In this document: positions 51,301 through 59,893 of the stretch, one piece after another | Numbering within the stretch: position 1 is the stretch's first letter | Layout: every line of letters begins with the position of its first letter | From: Metapseudomonas resinovorans DSM 21078 | Lineage (GTDB): Bacteria > Pseudomonadota > Gammaproteobacteria > Pseudomonadales > Pseudomonadaceae | DNA: 64,000 bases | Direction: 5' to 3' | Assembly: GCF_000423545.1 (NCBI RefSeq) | Contig: NZ_AUIE01000010.1 | Location: 1 to 64,000, forward strand | Notes under the pieces: model-generated | The model's input: the letters and a program-made list of their open reading frames with translations, nothing else | Told to the model about the DNA's origin: nothing | Databases searched by the model: none | Position numbers and translations under genes: made by a program

Positions 51301-53915
51301 GTACGGATGGCAAGCAAGTACTGGCCGGCAGTGGGAACGACTTCGTCTATGGCGGCGATGGCATCGACGCGCTGTTCGGCAATGAAGGGGATGACTGGGT
51401 CGAAGGTGGGGCCGGCTTCGACTACATCGCGGGTGACAACGGCGACATCTTCTTCGAGAGCAAGGTCATCGGCCATGACGTGCTCAATGGCGGCGGCGGG
51501 GATACCGACTACGACGCCGAGTCGGGCGACGACATCATGTTCCAGAGTGCCGGCATCCAGAAGAACATCGGCATGTGGGGCTTCGACTGGGCTGTCCATT
51601 TGAACAGCCCGGTGGTGGCGGATTCCGACCTCAACCAGGCGATTTTCCCGAACATGCCCATCGAGGTGCTGCGTGACCGCTTCAGCGAAGTGGAAGCGCT
51701 GTCCGGCTGGAACCTCGATGACACCCTGCGCGGCGACGACCGCACCAATGACCCCACGGGCGAGCCGGAGTTGTTCCTGGATAACAACAACTTCCTCTCC
51801 CAGGCCGGGGTGGATCGCATCGACGGTCTGCGGGACCTGCTGGGCGATGTGATCCCCGATTACACGCCGTCGGTTGGTGTCGATGCGGAAACCCTGATTG
51901 CGTTCAACAGCGGCAACATCCTGCTGGGCGGTGGCGGCAGCGATCTGATCGAAGGGCGTGGTGGTGATGATTTCATCGACGGCGATGCCTGGCTCAACGT
52001 TCAGCTGCGACTGCTCGACGCGAACGGTGTGCCGATGGTGGATGGCAGCGGCAACGAACTGCGCTTCAACAGCCTGGTCGAGCTGCAAACGCGGATGTTC
52101 AACCGTGAGCTGAACCCCGGCCAGTTGGAGATCGTGCGCGAGATTCTCTTCACCAACGACGCGAGCGACCGCGACGTCGCGCTGTTCTCCGACCTTGCGG
52201 AGAACTATGACCGGACGCGAAATGACGACGGCTCCTGGAGCGTGGTTCACGCCCGCGGCACCCAGCTGGATGGCACCGATCGCCTGAGTAACATCGAGGT
52301 GCTGCGTTTCCTCGATCAGGAGGTGTTCATCGGCAATCAGGCCCCGGTCGGCACGGTCTCCATCAGCGATACCTCACCCACCGAAGGCCAGATGCTGACC
52401 GCTACCCGCGCGTTCACTGATATCAACGGCACCAGCAACGCCGCCTTCAGCTACCAGTGGCAAGTGTTCAACGGCCTGGCGTTCGTCAACATTCTCGGCG
52501 CTGTTGCCGCCACCTTCACGCCCACTCAGGCGGAAGTCGGCAAGGAGTTGCGGGTGATGGTCAGCTACACCGACGACCAGGGGAGTGCGGAAGTGGTCTA
52601 TTCCGCGCCGACCCAGGTGGTCGGCGACCTCTGGAATGGGGTGGGCGCCACGGCCGATGTGCTGAGCTTCACCGCCGGAGACGACATCGCCCACGGCAAC
52701 AACGGTAATGATCAGCTATTTGGCTTGGCCGGCAACGATCTGCTCACCGGTGGCAACGGCAATGACGCACTCCATGGAGAGCTAGGGGACGATACCCTCC
52801 AGGGCGGCGTCGGTAACGACACGTTGCAGGGAGGCGACGGCAACGACACCCTCCAGGGAGATGCCGGCAATGACACGCTGAATGGCGGCACCGGCGCAGA
52901 CCTGATGCAGGGTGGCGCCGGCAACGACGTCTATCTGGTCGACGATGCCGCTGACCAGGTGGTGGAGGAAGCCGCCGGTACCGCAGGCGGCACCGACCGG
53001 GTCGATACCACCCTCGCCAGCTACACACTCGGGGCCAACGTCGAGCACCTGACCTTCGTCGGCAACGGCAGCTTCACCGGCATCGGCAATGCGCTGGCCA
53101 ATACCATCACGGGCGGCGCTGGCGACGATGTGCTCGACGGCGGCGCCGGCGCGGACCGGCTGGTGGGCGGTGCCGGCAACGACACCTATTACCTGGAGGC
53201 GTCCGGCGATGTGATAGTCGAAGCCGCGGGGGGCGGCGATGACCTGGCCTATTCGCAACGGTCCAGCTACGTCATGGCGGCCAATCTGGAGAATCTGGCC
53301 TACACCGGGCCCGATTCCACCTATGTCATTGGCAACAACCTCGCCAACCTGATCAGTGGCGGAACCGAGGGCGACGTGCTGATGGGTAACAGCGGCGATG
53401 ACACGCTGATCGGCCTGGAGGGTGACGATTCGCTGGATGGTGGTCTTGGCAATGACCTGCTGCAGGGAGGGCAGGGCAGCGACTCGCTGACAGGTGGCAC
53501 GGGCAATGATCGACTCGAAGGCGACGAGGGTGACGATTCGCTATCCGGTGGTAGCGGCGATGACCTGTTGCAGGGTGGCGATGGGGCGGATGTTCTGCGA
53601 GGCGAAACCGGTAATGACGTTCTGGTGGGCGGCGCCGGCAACGACCTGATGGATGGAGGATCGGGGAACGATATCTTCCAGTTCTCCGCCGGCTTCGGGC
53701 ACGACCAGATCATCGGTTTCGACAGCAACCCGGCCGGAGGCCAGGACGTGCTGGATATCTCGGCCCTCGGCATCAGCGCGGCGAACTTCGCCGCTTCCGT
53801 TGCCATCAGCGGTACTGTCGCCCAGACCACCCTCACTATCGGCGCAGACAGCATCACGCTGGTAGGCGTCAACGTAGCCACGGTCAACCAGGCTGACTTC
53901 GTCTTGGGAGCATGA
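48393..53915 (+). CDS. Large RTX-type animal-haem-peroxidase protein
   Basis: 1840 aa. The peroxidase domain (about 90-860) has the distal His180 in FGQFFDHGLDLV and the proximal His568 in YRFGHSML, the animal-peroxidase/cyclooxygenase pattern. RTX nonapeptide blocks (GGxGxDxLx) occur at about 889-993, 1170-1200, 1433-1520, 1573-1600 and 1660-1763. An Ig-like domain is at about 1316-1412. A short hydrophobic C-terminus should be the type I secretion signal. It has no N-terminal signal peptide. The T1SS transporter is not in the window. AAGGAAAG precedes the ATG. Confidence 0.92.
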   Translation: MVTLIKQDLAFILDQIVIAERHAAGESLYDLVGNPLLPIGLRTVNGMWNNLIPGRENYGSADQTMPRMLDHEFRDAENGIDGPGAPPGFPDSTTQTSYEQTSGYVVDSTPRTISNLISDQSVANPAAVAAAAATEGSFAFDHDGNPDTPDLLFIPNVAPDEGISAPYNAWMAIFGQFFDHGLDLVNKGGSGTVYIPLKPDDPLYDPDSHTNFMVLTRATNQPGPDGVLGTEDDVREHINLTTPFVDQNQTYTSHASHQVFLREYEMVPKLDANGQPVLDGNGQPLLVPVATGRMLDGAGGGLATWADIKQQAREKLGIDLSDADVTNLPLLATDEYGRFERGANGFAQIVTVSGLVEGNPAAPISTAEAIRTGHAFLDDIAHDAAPRNSDGSLKVADGDDALGVGGAPVPNPDFDPTQPVGPGNLPTLTTYDNELLDAHYITGDGRGNENIGLTAVHHVFHSEHNRLIEQIKTTLLEDGDLTFLNQWLRVDVATWPANQAEIDALAWDGERLFQAARFTNEMQYQHLVFEEFVRKIQPFTDVFLVQPNVELDPAIVAEFAHVVYRFGHSMLNETVNRLDINMQSGEIGLIEAFLNPVEFGSSGDADAAAGAIVRGMTRQVGNEIDEFITGALRNNLVGLPLDLAAINIARGRDTGVPSLNHAREQFFEMTNDANLKPYVSWVDFALNLKNPASIINFIAAYGTHDSVTAATTLADKRAAAEALVLGGANAPADRVDFLNSSGTWASQESGLNLVDFWIGGLAERKMLFGGMLGSTFNFVFETQMETLQNADRFYYLSRLQGQHLLGELEANSFASLVMANTDLGAAGSSHLPGDLFAAVDYILEINQSLQIGADPTWSNPILQALTPMVERAEGVLKYHGDDHVVLGGSEGNELLLAGTGDDTLWGDGGNDTLEGGYGNDILHGGAGDDVITDIGGDDNIKGEDGNDVISGGNGIDLLFGGAGKDFIIGGTDGKQVLAGSGNDFVYGGDGIDALFGNEGDDWVEGGAGFDYIAGDNGDIFFESKVIGHDVLNGGGGDTDYDAESGDDIMFQSAGIQKNIGMWGFDWAVHLNSPVVADSDLNQAIFPNMPIEVLRDRFSEVEALSGWNLDDTLRGDDRTNDPTGEPELFLDNNNFLSQAGVDRIDGLRDLLGDVIPDYTPSVGVDAETLIAFNSGNILLGGGGSDLIEGRGGDDFIDGDAWLNVQLRLLDANGVPMVDGSGNELRFNSLVELQTRMFNRELNPGQLEIVREILFTNDASDRDVALFSDLAENYDRTRNDDGSWSVVHARGTQLDGTDRLSNIEVLRFLDQEVFIGNQAPVGTVSISDTSPTEGQMLTATRAFTDINGTSNAAFSYQWQVFNGLAFVNILGAVAATFTPTQAEVGKELRVMVSYTDDQGSAEVVYSAPTQVVGDLWNGVGATADVLSFTAGDDIAHGNNGNDQLFGLAGNDLLTGGNGNDALHGELGDDTLQGGVGNDTLQGGDGNDTLQGDAGNDTLNGGTGADLMQGGAGNDVYLVDDAADQVVEEAAGTAGGTDRVDTTLASYTLGANVEHLTFVGNGSFTGIGNALANTITGGAGDDVLDGGAGADRLVGGAGNDTYYLEASGDVIVEAAGGGDDLAYSQRSSYVMAANLENLAYTGPDSTYVIGNNLANLISGGTEGDVLMGNSGDDTLIGLEGDDSLDGGLGNDLLQGGQGSDSLTGGTGNDRLEGDEGDDSLSGGSGDDLLQGGDGADVLRGETGNDVLVGGAGNDLMDGGSGNDIFQFSAGFGHDQIIGFDSNPAGGQDVLDISALGISAANFAASVAISGTVAQTTLTIGADSITLVGVNVATVNQADFVLGA

Positions 53916-54246
53916 AGTAGCACCAACAGGTCCACCCAGGTCGACACTGACTGGGTGGGCCTGAAGCTGATCAGGTGCACTGCAACTGCATGCTGGGTAA
54001 AGGCAATCGGCCGAACAGGCAGCGACTAATGTCTGCTCTCAGCTGATAATCCCCCGATTTCTTCCAACAGTCGTCGCTCCAACACGCAGATCCGATGGCG
54101 TTGCCCAGCACTTTTCGTAATAAATACCGCCATGAAAAACGGCAGGCCCTGAGCGGGCCTTCGTGATCGCACCCTTCTATCGAGATAACCATGCCTGTCA
54201 TTCCCAATTCCCTCTTTCGTTACCAGCACGGCAGCGAGGTCCGACC
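53916..54246. other. Intergenic region, 331 bp
   Basis: A 13-bp stem CAGGTCCACCCAG / CTGGGTGGGCCTG (with one G-T pair, loop 11 nt) at 53927-53963 follows the peroxidase stop; no T-run is present. The rest has no supported feature. Confidence 0.5.
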
Positions 54247-54751
54247 ATGAGTGGTGCCGCAATCGAGCTGGTGCAGACCGGCCCCGGAGCACGCCGAGTT
54301 GATCCGCAACCTGTACCAGTTCTATGCCTACGAGTCGTCGGACTGGGAGCAGGAAGACGTTGAGGTCGACGGTCGCTTCTACATCCACGAGGAGCATCTG
54401 GCGCGCTATTGGCAAGATCCGCAGTGGAGCGCCAACCTGATCCTGGTCGATGGCTTCATTGCCGGGTTCCTGCTGATCGAGCGCAGCGAGTTGCCGGGCC
54501 TCGACGCCCTGGAACTGGCCGACCTGTTCGTCCTGAAGAAGTACCGCCGATTGGGCGTCGGGCGAGCTGTGGCTACCCAGGTGCTGACGGGCGGGCAGGG
54601 TGCCTGGCTGGTGCGTTTCTATGGCCAGGATGAAACGGCGCTGGCGTTCTGGCGCGCCGTGCTGGACGAGCTGCCTTGTCCCGTACGTGCGATCGAGCCG
54701 GAAGACGACGCACAGCTACTCAGCTTCCTGGTGACGCCAGTGACCCATTGA
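54247..54751 (+). pseudogene. GNAT acetyltransferase with an apparent +1 frameshift near the start
   Basis: The ATG at 54247 (GAGG upstream) opens MSGAAIELVQTGPG, but from 54286 the acetyltransferase continues in another frame (EHAELIRNLYQFYAYESSDW to the end). Removing one C from the run at 54282-54285 joins them as QTGPEHAELIR. The GNAT fold is normal afterward, including ELADLFVLKKYRRLGVGRAV, the acetyl-CoA-binding motif. A GTG at 54251 would start an intact 166-aa frame, but its first residues look unlike the family. A sequencing error is equally possible. Confidence 0.72.
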
Positions 54752-54914
54752 GAGGGTTGCCCACCCAATTTGTTCGGCAGGATCATTCGACTGTCATTTT
54801 CGATCATTGAGCCCGGGAGTTTCCGCTCGTTATCGTCCGTCTCGATCACACCAATGGGCGCCTCGATTCGCAGCGGGTGCGCCCAACAAGAAGAACGATC
54901 GAGAGGAATGCACG

Positions 54915-55343
54915 ATGTCCGAACTGAACCTGAACCCCCGGGCCGCCGAGTCGCTGCAGCGCTGGCACGACATGGTCGCGCAGCAGGATCTCAGCGCGCT
55001 GCCCGAGCTGCTTGCAACGAACGTGGTGTTCCGCTCACCCATGGCGCATACCCCCTATCCGGGACCTGTGGTGGTCTCGACCATCCTCAACACCGTGCTC
55101 AAGGTTTTCGTCGGCTTCACCTACCACCGCCAGCTTGCAACCGCCGATGGGCTCAGCGTGGTGCTGGAGTTCAGCGCCTCGGTCGGAGGGCGCGAGCTAA
55201 AGGGCATCGACATGATCCGTTTCGATGAACAGGGGAAGATCGTCGAGTTCGAGGTCATGGTCCGCCCCATGAGCGGCCTGCAGGCGCTCGGTGCGGAGAT
55301 GGGTCAGCGCCTGGGCGCCTACCTGGCCGCTGCCAAGGCCTGA
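54915..55343 (+). CDS. NTF2-like/SnoaL-type protein
   Basis: 142 aa from the ATG at 54915 (GAGAGG upstream). The sequence has the typical helix start RAAESLQRWHDMVAQQDLSA, VFRSPMAHTPYPG, the strand FSASVGGRELKGIDMIRF and EFEVMVRP. NTF2-like domains bind small ligands or catalyse reactions such as isomerisation. Substrate unknown. It is soluble. Confidence 0.83.
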   Translation: MSELNLNPRAAESLQRWHDMVAQQDLSALPELLATNVVFRSPMAHTPYPGPVVVSTILNTVLKVFVGFTYHRQLATADGLSVVLEFSASVGGRELKGIDMIRFDEQGKIVEFEVMVRPMSGLQALGAEMGQRLGAYLAAAKA

Positions 55344-55670
55344 TCCGCGCGGCCCTGCGCCAAACGGGGCAAAGCGCCGCCAGCAAATCTGGGAGGGGCG
55401 GCTTGCGCGTTCGACGTCTCACGTGAACCACGAATCCGGATAGTCGGTCGTTGACACCCGGGTTGTCAGTACTAGCCTCATGGTGTGGGAAAAATTCCCA
55501 CACCAAAGTTCTGACTGGCTTGCACGCATAGCGCGGAATCCGCAGCCAAGCATTCAGGTTGCAGAAAAAGGCTGAGCTGGTTGGTTGGCCGCTCCTCGGG
55601 GCGGCTGCGAGTCTTCTATCAATTGCGTTCGATAGGGAAATGACTACGCAACTCCATCCGGAGGTTCATC
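55344..55670. other. Intergenic region, 327 bp
   Basis: No gene is supported. It contains a strong palindrome (55482-55504) about 170 bp upstream of the Gly-rich gene. Confidence 0.5.
55482..55504. promoter_or_regulatory. 23-bp palindrome upstream of the Gly-rich protein gene
   Basis: GGTGTGGGAA-AAA-TTCCCACACC is a perfect 10-bp inverted repeat with a 3-nt centre. Its A/T core and position suggest a dimeric regulator site, or a small hairpin; no known family is assigned. Confidence 0.5.
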
Positions 55671-56411
55671 ATGATGCTCAAGAAATGTTTGCTGGCTCTG
55701 GCAATTGCTGGGGTCTTGTCGGCCTCGACAGTTCTGGTTCCGGACTACATCGGTAATTTCTCCAGCGCGTATGCAAAGGATGGCGGAGGCGGAGGTGGTG
55801 GTAGCGGCGGTGGAGGCGGCGGCAGTGGCGGCGGTGGCGGTGGCGGCCACGGAGGCGGCGGTAGTGGCAGTGGAGGCGGTGGCGGTCATGGAGGTGGCGG
55901 TAGTGGCAGTGGAGGCGGTGGCGGCCACGGAGGTGGTGGTAGCGGCAGTGGAGGCGGTGGCGGTCATGGAGGTGGCGGTAGTGGCAGTGGAGGCGGTGGC
56001 GGTCATGGAGGTGGCGGCAGTGGCAGTGGCAGTGGCAGTGGCCACGGCGGCGACGGAGGTGGCGGAAGTGGAAGCGGTCACGGCGGCGGCCACAGTGGGT
56101 CAGGCCACAGCGGTGATGGTGATGGCAATGGCCACTCCGGCAACAGTGGCCCCGGCAGTGCCAACAGCGGACCTGGCAGCGCCAACAGCGGGCGCGGAAA
56201 CGACAACGATAATGACCACGATGACGGTGGGCCGCACGGTGTCGGTCATGGTGCGGATGACGGCCCCGGCCATGATGTAGGCGAGGCACATGGCGTCGGT
56301 CACGGCGCAGATGATGGTCCCGGCCATGATATGGGCGAAGCTCACGGTGTAGGACATGGGGCAGACGATGGCCCGGCGCATGATGTAGGCGATGATCGCG
56401 GCGGCGCCTAG
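55671..56411 (+). CDS. Secreted Gly/Ser/His-rich repeat protein
   Basis: 246 aa. A signal peptide ends at SSAYA (residue 35). A long tract (about 36-175) of GGGG, GSGSG and GHGG units in near-regular 16-residue repeats follows; then comes an acidic/His tail with three copies of a unit ending GVGHGADDGPGHDVGEAH (about 180-246). The His and Asp content suggests metal binding. GGAGG precedes the ATG. No family beyond low complexity is recognised. A perfect hairpin follows. Confidence 0.75.
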   Translation: MMLKKCLLALAIAGVLSASTVLVPDYIGNFSSAYAKDGGGGGGGSGGGGGGSGGGGGGGHGGGGSGSGGGGGHGGGGSGSGGGGGHGGGGSGSGGGGGHGGGGSGSGGGGGHGGGGSGSGSGSGHGGDGGGGSGSGHGGGHSGSGHSGDGDGNGHSGNSGPGSANSGPGSANSGRGNDNDNDHDDGGPHGVGHGADDGPGHDVGEAHGVGHGADDGPGHDMGEAHGVGHGADDGPAHDVGDDRGGA

Positions 56412-56428
56412 ACAGCCACTCCGCGAGC

Positions 56429-56461
56429 GCACAAAACCCGGCGTGGCTCCGGGTTTTGTGC
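56429..56461. terminator. Strong hairpin after the Gly-rich gene
   Basis: GCACAAAACCCGG / CCGGGTTTTGTGC is a perfect 13-bp stem with a 7-nt loop. The A- and T-runs in the stem make it a likely bidirectional terminator. Confidence 0.75.
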
Positions 56462-56622
56462 TACTTGGCTGGAAATGCCGTCGGTTGTGATTGCTTGAGG
56501 GAATGGGCTTGGGATAGCCGCTCAATCAGTACCGTAGTAGATGGCGGTTGAAGCTCCGTTCGGATTGCCTGGGGCTGCCTCCCGCATCGACCTTTGTGTT
56601 CAGTTCTTCAGGAATGCCTTGA

Positions 56623-57477
56623 ATGCATTTGCCCTCTTTCCCTTCGTCTCTACTGCCGGCGCTCATGCACGTCATGCGCCCGTTAGTGAGACTGATGCTC
56701 AGAAAAGGGGTTTCCTATAGCTGTTTCGCCGATTTGCTCAAGGAAGTCTTCGTCGATGTCGCCGAACGCGAGTTCCGCCTCGACGACAAGCCGCCGACTG
56801 ACAGCAGGATCAGTTTGCTCACCGGCGTACATCGCAAGGACGTCAAACGCCTTCGGTCCAAGGTAGTTGAAGGTGCGAGCAATCTGCCAGAGAACATTTC
56901 GTTTGGCGCGCATCTGGTCAGCATATGGCTGAACAGCGCGCCTTTCTGCGCGCAGCCTGGCGAACCGCAGGCGTTGGCTCGCTTGGCCAGCAACGGCGGG
57001 GAGCGCTCGTTCGATGCACTGGTAGCGACGGTCAGCAAGGACATCCGTGCTCGCGTTGTGCTGGATGAGTGGCAGCGCCTGGGCATTGTGCGAGTCGATG
57101 ACCAGGACTGTGTCCACCTGGAGACGATGGCTTTTATTCCACAACGTGGGTTTGACGAGAAGGCAGCCTATTTCCGGCATAACCTTCACGACCATGCCTG
57201 CGCGGCCGTACACAACCTTACCGAAGCGTCCGAGCCTTTCTTCGAACGCAGTGTCCACTACGACAGCCTGTCTCCAGCCGGTGTCGATCAGCTACGCGAA
57301 GCTGTTCGGGTGGAAGGCATGCAGGTCCTGATCGCGTTCAACCAACTGGCTGCGGAGCTGGAAGACCAGGATGTTCCGAGCCCCGATAGTCGGCAGCGAA
57401 TCACCATCGGCCTGTACTTCTACACCGAACCCAACCCGTCAACCGTTGCCAATTCCACTGCGGCCGGTTCGTCATGA
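56623..57477 (+). CDS. DUF6502 family protein
   Basis: 284 aa. The N-terminal part has the DUF6502 pattern: LMHVMRPLVRLMLRKGVSY, CFADLLKEVFVDVAEREF, SRISLLTGVHRKDVKRLR, a probable winged-helix DNA-binding module (about 20-85). A second helical domain (about 100-270) follows. It may be a transcriptional regulator. Its stop overlaps the next start (ATGA), so it is coupled to the DUF5666 gene, a pair that tends to occur together. Confidence 0.82.
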   Translation: MHLPSFPSSLLPALMHVMRPLVRLMLRKGVSYSCFADLLKEVFVDVAEREFRLDDKPPTDSRISLLTGVHRKDVKRLRSKVVEGASNLPENISFGAHLVSIWLNSAPFCAQPGEPQALARLASNGGERSFDALVATVSKDIRARVVLDEWQRLGIVRVDDQDCVHLETMAFIPQRGFDEKAAYFRHNLHDHACAAVHNLTEASEPFFERSVHYDSLSPAGVDQLREAVRVEGMQVLIAFNQLAAELEDQDVPSPDSRQRITIGLYFYTEPNPSTVANSTAAGSS

Positions 57478-58937
57478 ACATCGCCTCGCGCATTCTTTGC
57501 ACCCTTGCATTAATAAGCGGGCCTTTGTTGTTCGTCTCGCCCTTGAGCGCAGCACCCGCCTGCCTTGAACCAGGCGGCATGGGCGGGACGGGCGCTGTTG
57601 CCACCGGCGGGATCGGTGGCACCGGAGCACCGGCCGACAACGGTGGAATCGGTGGCACTGGAGTGAGGGACGACGACGGCGGAATCGGAGGCACCGGAGC
57701 GAGGGACGACGACGGCGGGATTGGGGGTACCGGCATTGTCGGGACCATCACAGGCTTCGGTTCGATCTGCGTCAACGGCGTGGAAGTTCACTTTGACAGC
57801 AAGGCCTCGCTCAGCCAGAACGGCGTGCCTGCCAGCAGCAAGGAGCTGGCCATTGGGCAGGTCGTTGCCGTCGAGGCCCACAAGTCCTCGAGAGGGCTGG
57901 AAGCCCGAAGCATTGCGATACTCCACGCCTATGAAGGCCCGATTACAGCGGTCAAGCCGGGGGCCGCCTCCATGCGAGTAATGGGGCAACCCGTACGCGT
58001 TGCGGCAGACGCCCGTGTGCCGCAGGGCCTGCGTCTTGGCGAATCGGTTCGGGTCAGCGGCTTGCGCAATGCCCGGGGAGAGGTAGTCGCGAGCCGGATT
58101 GATCGGGCACCGGACCTTACCCAGGCAAGCGCTATTGGCACCATCGAGCGTGCCGGCGATCTTCAAGGGCTGCCCCTCAGCAAACCGCTGGCGCCAAGCA
58201 CCGAGGTGCTGGTTCGCGGTACCTGGAATGGACAGCGGCTGAATGTCGCCGAGAGCCGCATCGATCCGGGGCTGCCCTTTGGCGGGCGAGCCCGTAACGC
58301 GCTGGTGGAGGGCCTGGTGCGGTCGCAGCACGGAGATCGCATCGAGTTTGGCGGGTTCACGGTCCAACTGGACCGCAGTACATCCTTCGGCAGCTCTCGG
58401 CCCGCGGACCTCGCGGTGGATCAGCGCATCCGAGTATTCGGTGTATTCGACAGCGGACGGACCATTCGTGCGGAACGGATCGAACTCGTCCGCGAACGTC
58501 CCGAAGGGGCCAATCGGCAAGGTTCCGGTCACATCGACACGGACGCATCCGAATCAGAGCACCACGAGAGCGGTAACTCCGGGCGCGACGGTAACGAATC
58601 CCGTCTGCAAAATGACACCGGAGAAACACGGGAGAGAATCGAGCGACGAGAGGAATCCGCCTCTGGTGATTTGGAACGCCGCGAGCGGATAGAAACACGA
58701 GAATCAGGCGACCGTCTTGAAACTCGGGAGCGGATCGAAATATTCGAGAACGGTGTACGTGTAGAGCGAATCGAACGGATTGAGAGAATCGAACGACCGG
58801 ACCGGGCCGACAAGCCGGAACGCGTTGAACGGGTGGAGCGAGTTGAACGCGTTGAGCGCGTCGAGCGGCCCGATCATGTCGAGCGGCCGGAAAAGGTCGA
58901 ACGGGTCGAACGGTTGGATCATTCCGGCCCGCATTAG
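57474..58937 (+). CDS. Secreted DUF5666 protein with GGIGGTG repeats and a charged ERxER tail
   Basis: 487 aa with a signal peptide (ends about residue 27, SAAPAC). Five GGIGGTG-type motifs (about 35-85) separated by DDD segments precede DUF5666 units (about 85-350; TGFGSICVNGVEVHFD, then VASRIDRAP). The C-terminal 130 residues are a highly charged tail rich in ERIER and RVERVE repeats. It is probably an exported scaffold or polymer-binding protein; function unknown. Confidence 0.8.
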   Translation: MNIASRILCTLALISGPLLFVSPLSAAPACLEPGGMGGTGAVATGGIGGTGAPADNGGIGGTGVRDDDGGIGGTGARDDDGGIGGTGIVGTITGFGSICVNGVEVHFDSKASLSQNGVPASSKELAIGQVVAVEAHKSSRGLEARSIAILHAYEGPITAVKPGAASMRVMGQPVRVAADARVPQGLRLGESVRVSGLRNARGEVVASRIDRAPDLTQASAIGTIERAGDLQGLPLSKPLAPSTEVLVRGTWNGQRLNVAESRIDPGLPFGGRARNALVEGLVRSQHGDRIEFGGFTVQLDRSTSFGSSRPADLAVDQRIRVFGVFDSGRTIRAERIELVRERPEGANRQGSGHIDTDASESEHHESGNSGRDGNESRLQNDTGETRERIERREESASGDLERRERIETRESGDRLETRERIEIFENGVRVERIERIERIERPDRADKPERVERVERVERVERVERPDHVERPEKVERVERLDHSGPH

Positions 58938-59137
58938 GGTGGGTAAACGCAAACAACCGCAGCCATGCACGCCCCAAAACGGAATCCGGCGCGCCGTCTA
59001 TGCTGGGAAGGGTGTCCCATGCCAGGCGTCAGCCTGGTAGCCAGGAGAACGGATGCCTTTCGTCCTAAGCGGTGAGGCCATCCTCGGGACAACGCATTTG
59101 ATCTGAGCTTCGATGTCCGTATCGTAACGAGGTAATC

Positions 59138-59893
59138 ATGAGCCCCACGCGCGTGATTTCACCGGGCCTGCTGGTGTTCCTGGCATTGCCGGCCTTGTCG
59201 GACGAATTCACGATGTCGATGGGGCTCGATTATTCGCGGGGCGATTATGGAAGCCCGACAACCAGTGAGACCTGGTATGTCCCAGTGGTCGGCAAGTATG
59301 AAACCGGCCCGATGATCTACAAGTTGACCATTCCATACCTGCGTATCACCAACCCGGCGGTAGGCCCGGATGGCGAACCCTTGGCGGGTGACGACTGCGG
59401 CAGCGTCGAGAGCGGCGTCGGCGACACCGTGGCAAGTGCGGATTACGCACTGCTGGACGGTCGCGATGGAGGTAGCCTGCTGGTGGATCTGGTAGGCAAG
59501 GTGAAACTGCCGACGGCCGACGAGAACCATTGTCTCGGAACCGGCAAGACTGACTACTCCGCCCAAGTCGACCTCACTCAAGCCTTCGGTGCAATCAGCG
59601 GGTTCGCCACGCTGGGCTGGAAGAAATTCGGCGATCCATCGGATACCGACTTCCGCGATCCAATCTTCACCTCGATCGGCCTGGTCACCCGCTTGGCGCC
59701 GGCCACCTCCGTGGGTGCGGCTTACGACTGGCGCGAGAAAGTGACGTCTGATGGTGACGAAATCCAGGAGTTCACCCTGTTCCTGACACAACGGCTCAGC
59801 ACCGAGTGGAGGGTTCAGCTATATGCGCTCAAGGGATTTTCCGACTCCAGCCCGGATACCGGTGGCGGCTTGGTGCTCAGTCACAGGTTTTGA
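59138..59893 (+). CDS. Outer-membrane beta-barrel protein
   Basis: 251 aa with a signal peptide (ends near ALPALS) followed by DEFTMSMGLDYSRGDYG. The chain alternates hydrophobic and polar residues as in small barrels, and ends in Phe (GGGLVLSHRF), the outer-membrane assembly signal. A cysteine pair (Cys88 and Cys130) may form a disulfide between loops. It follows the DUF6502-DUF5666 pair by 200 bp and may be a surface partner. No specific transport family was recognised. Confidence 0.75.
   Translation: MSPTRVISPGLLVFLALPALSDEFTMSMGLDYSRGDYGSPTTSETWYVPVVGKYETGPMIYKLTIPYLRITNPAVGPDGEPLAGDDCGSVESGVGDTVASADYALLDGRDGGSLLVDLVGKVKLPTADENHCLGTGKTDYSAQVDLTQAFGAISGFATLGWKKFGDPSDTDFRDPIFTSIGLVTRLAPATSVGAAYDWREKVTSDGDEIQEFTLFLTQRLSTEWRVQLYALKGFSDSSPDTGGGLVLSHRF

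Noticed and set aside
49854-52250. 798-aa open frame on the minus strand opposite the RTX peroxidase
   Set aside because: Antisense shadow of a well-supported gene, with no plausible ribosome site or motif.
55780-56060. Tandem DNA repeats that could look like a CRISPR or satellite
   Set aside because: They are in frame inside a gene with a signal peptide and encode regular Gly/Ser/His units.
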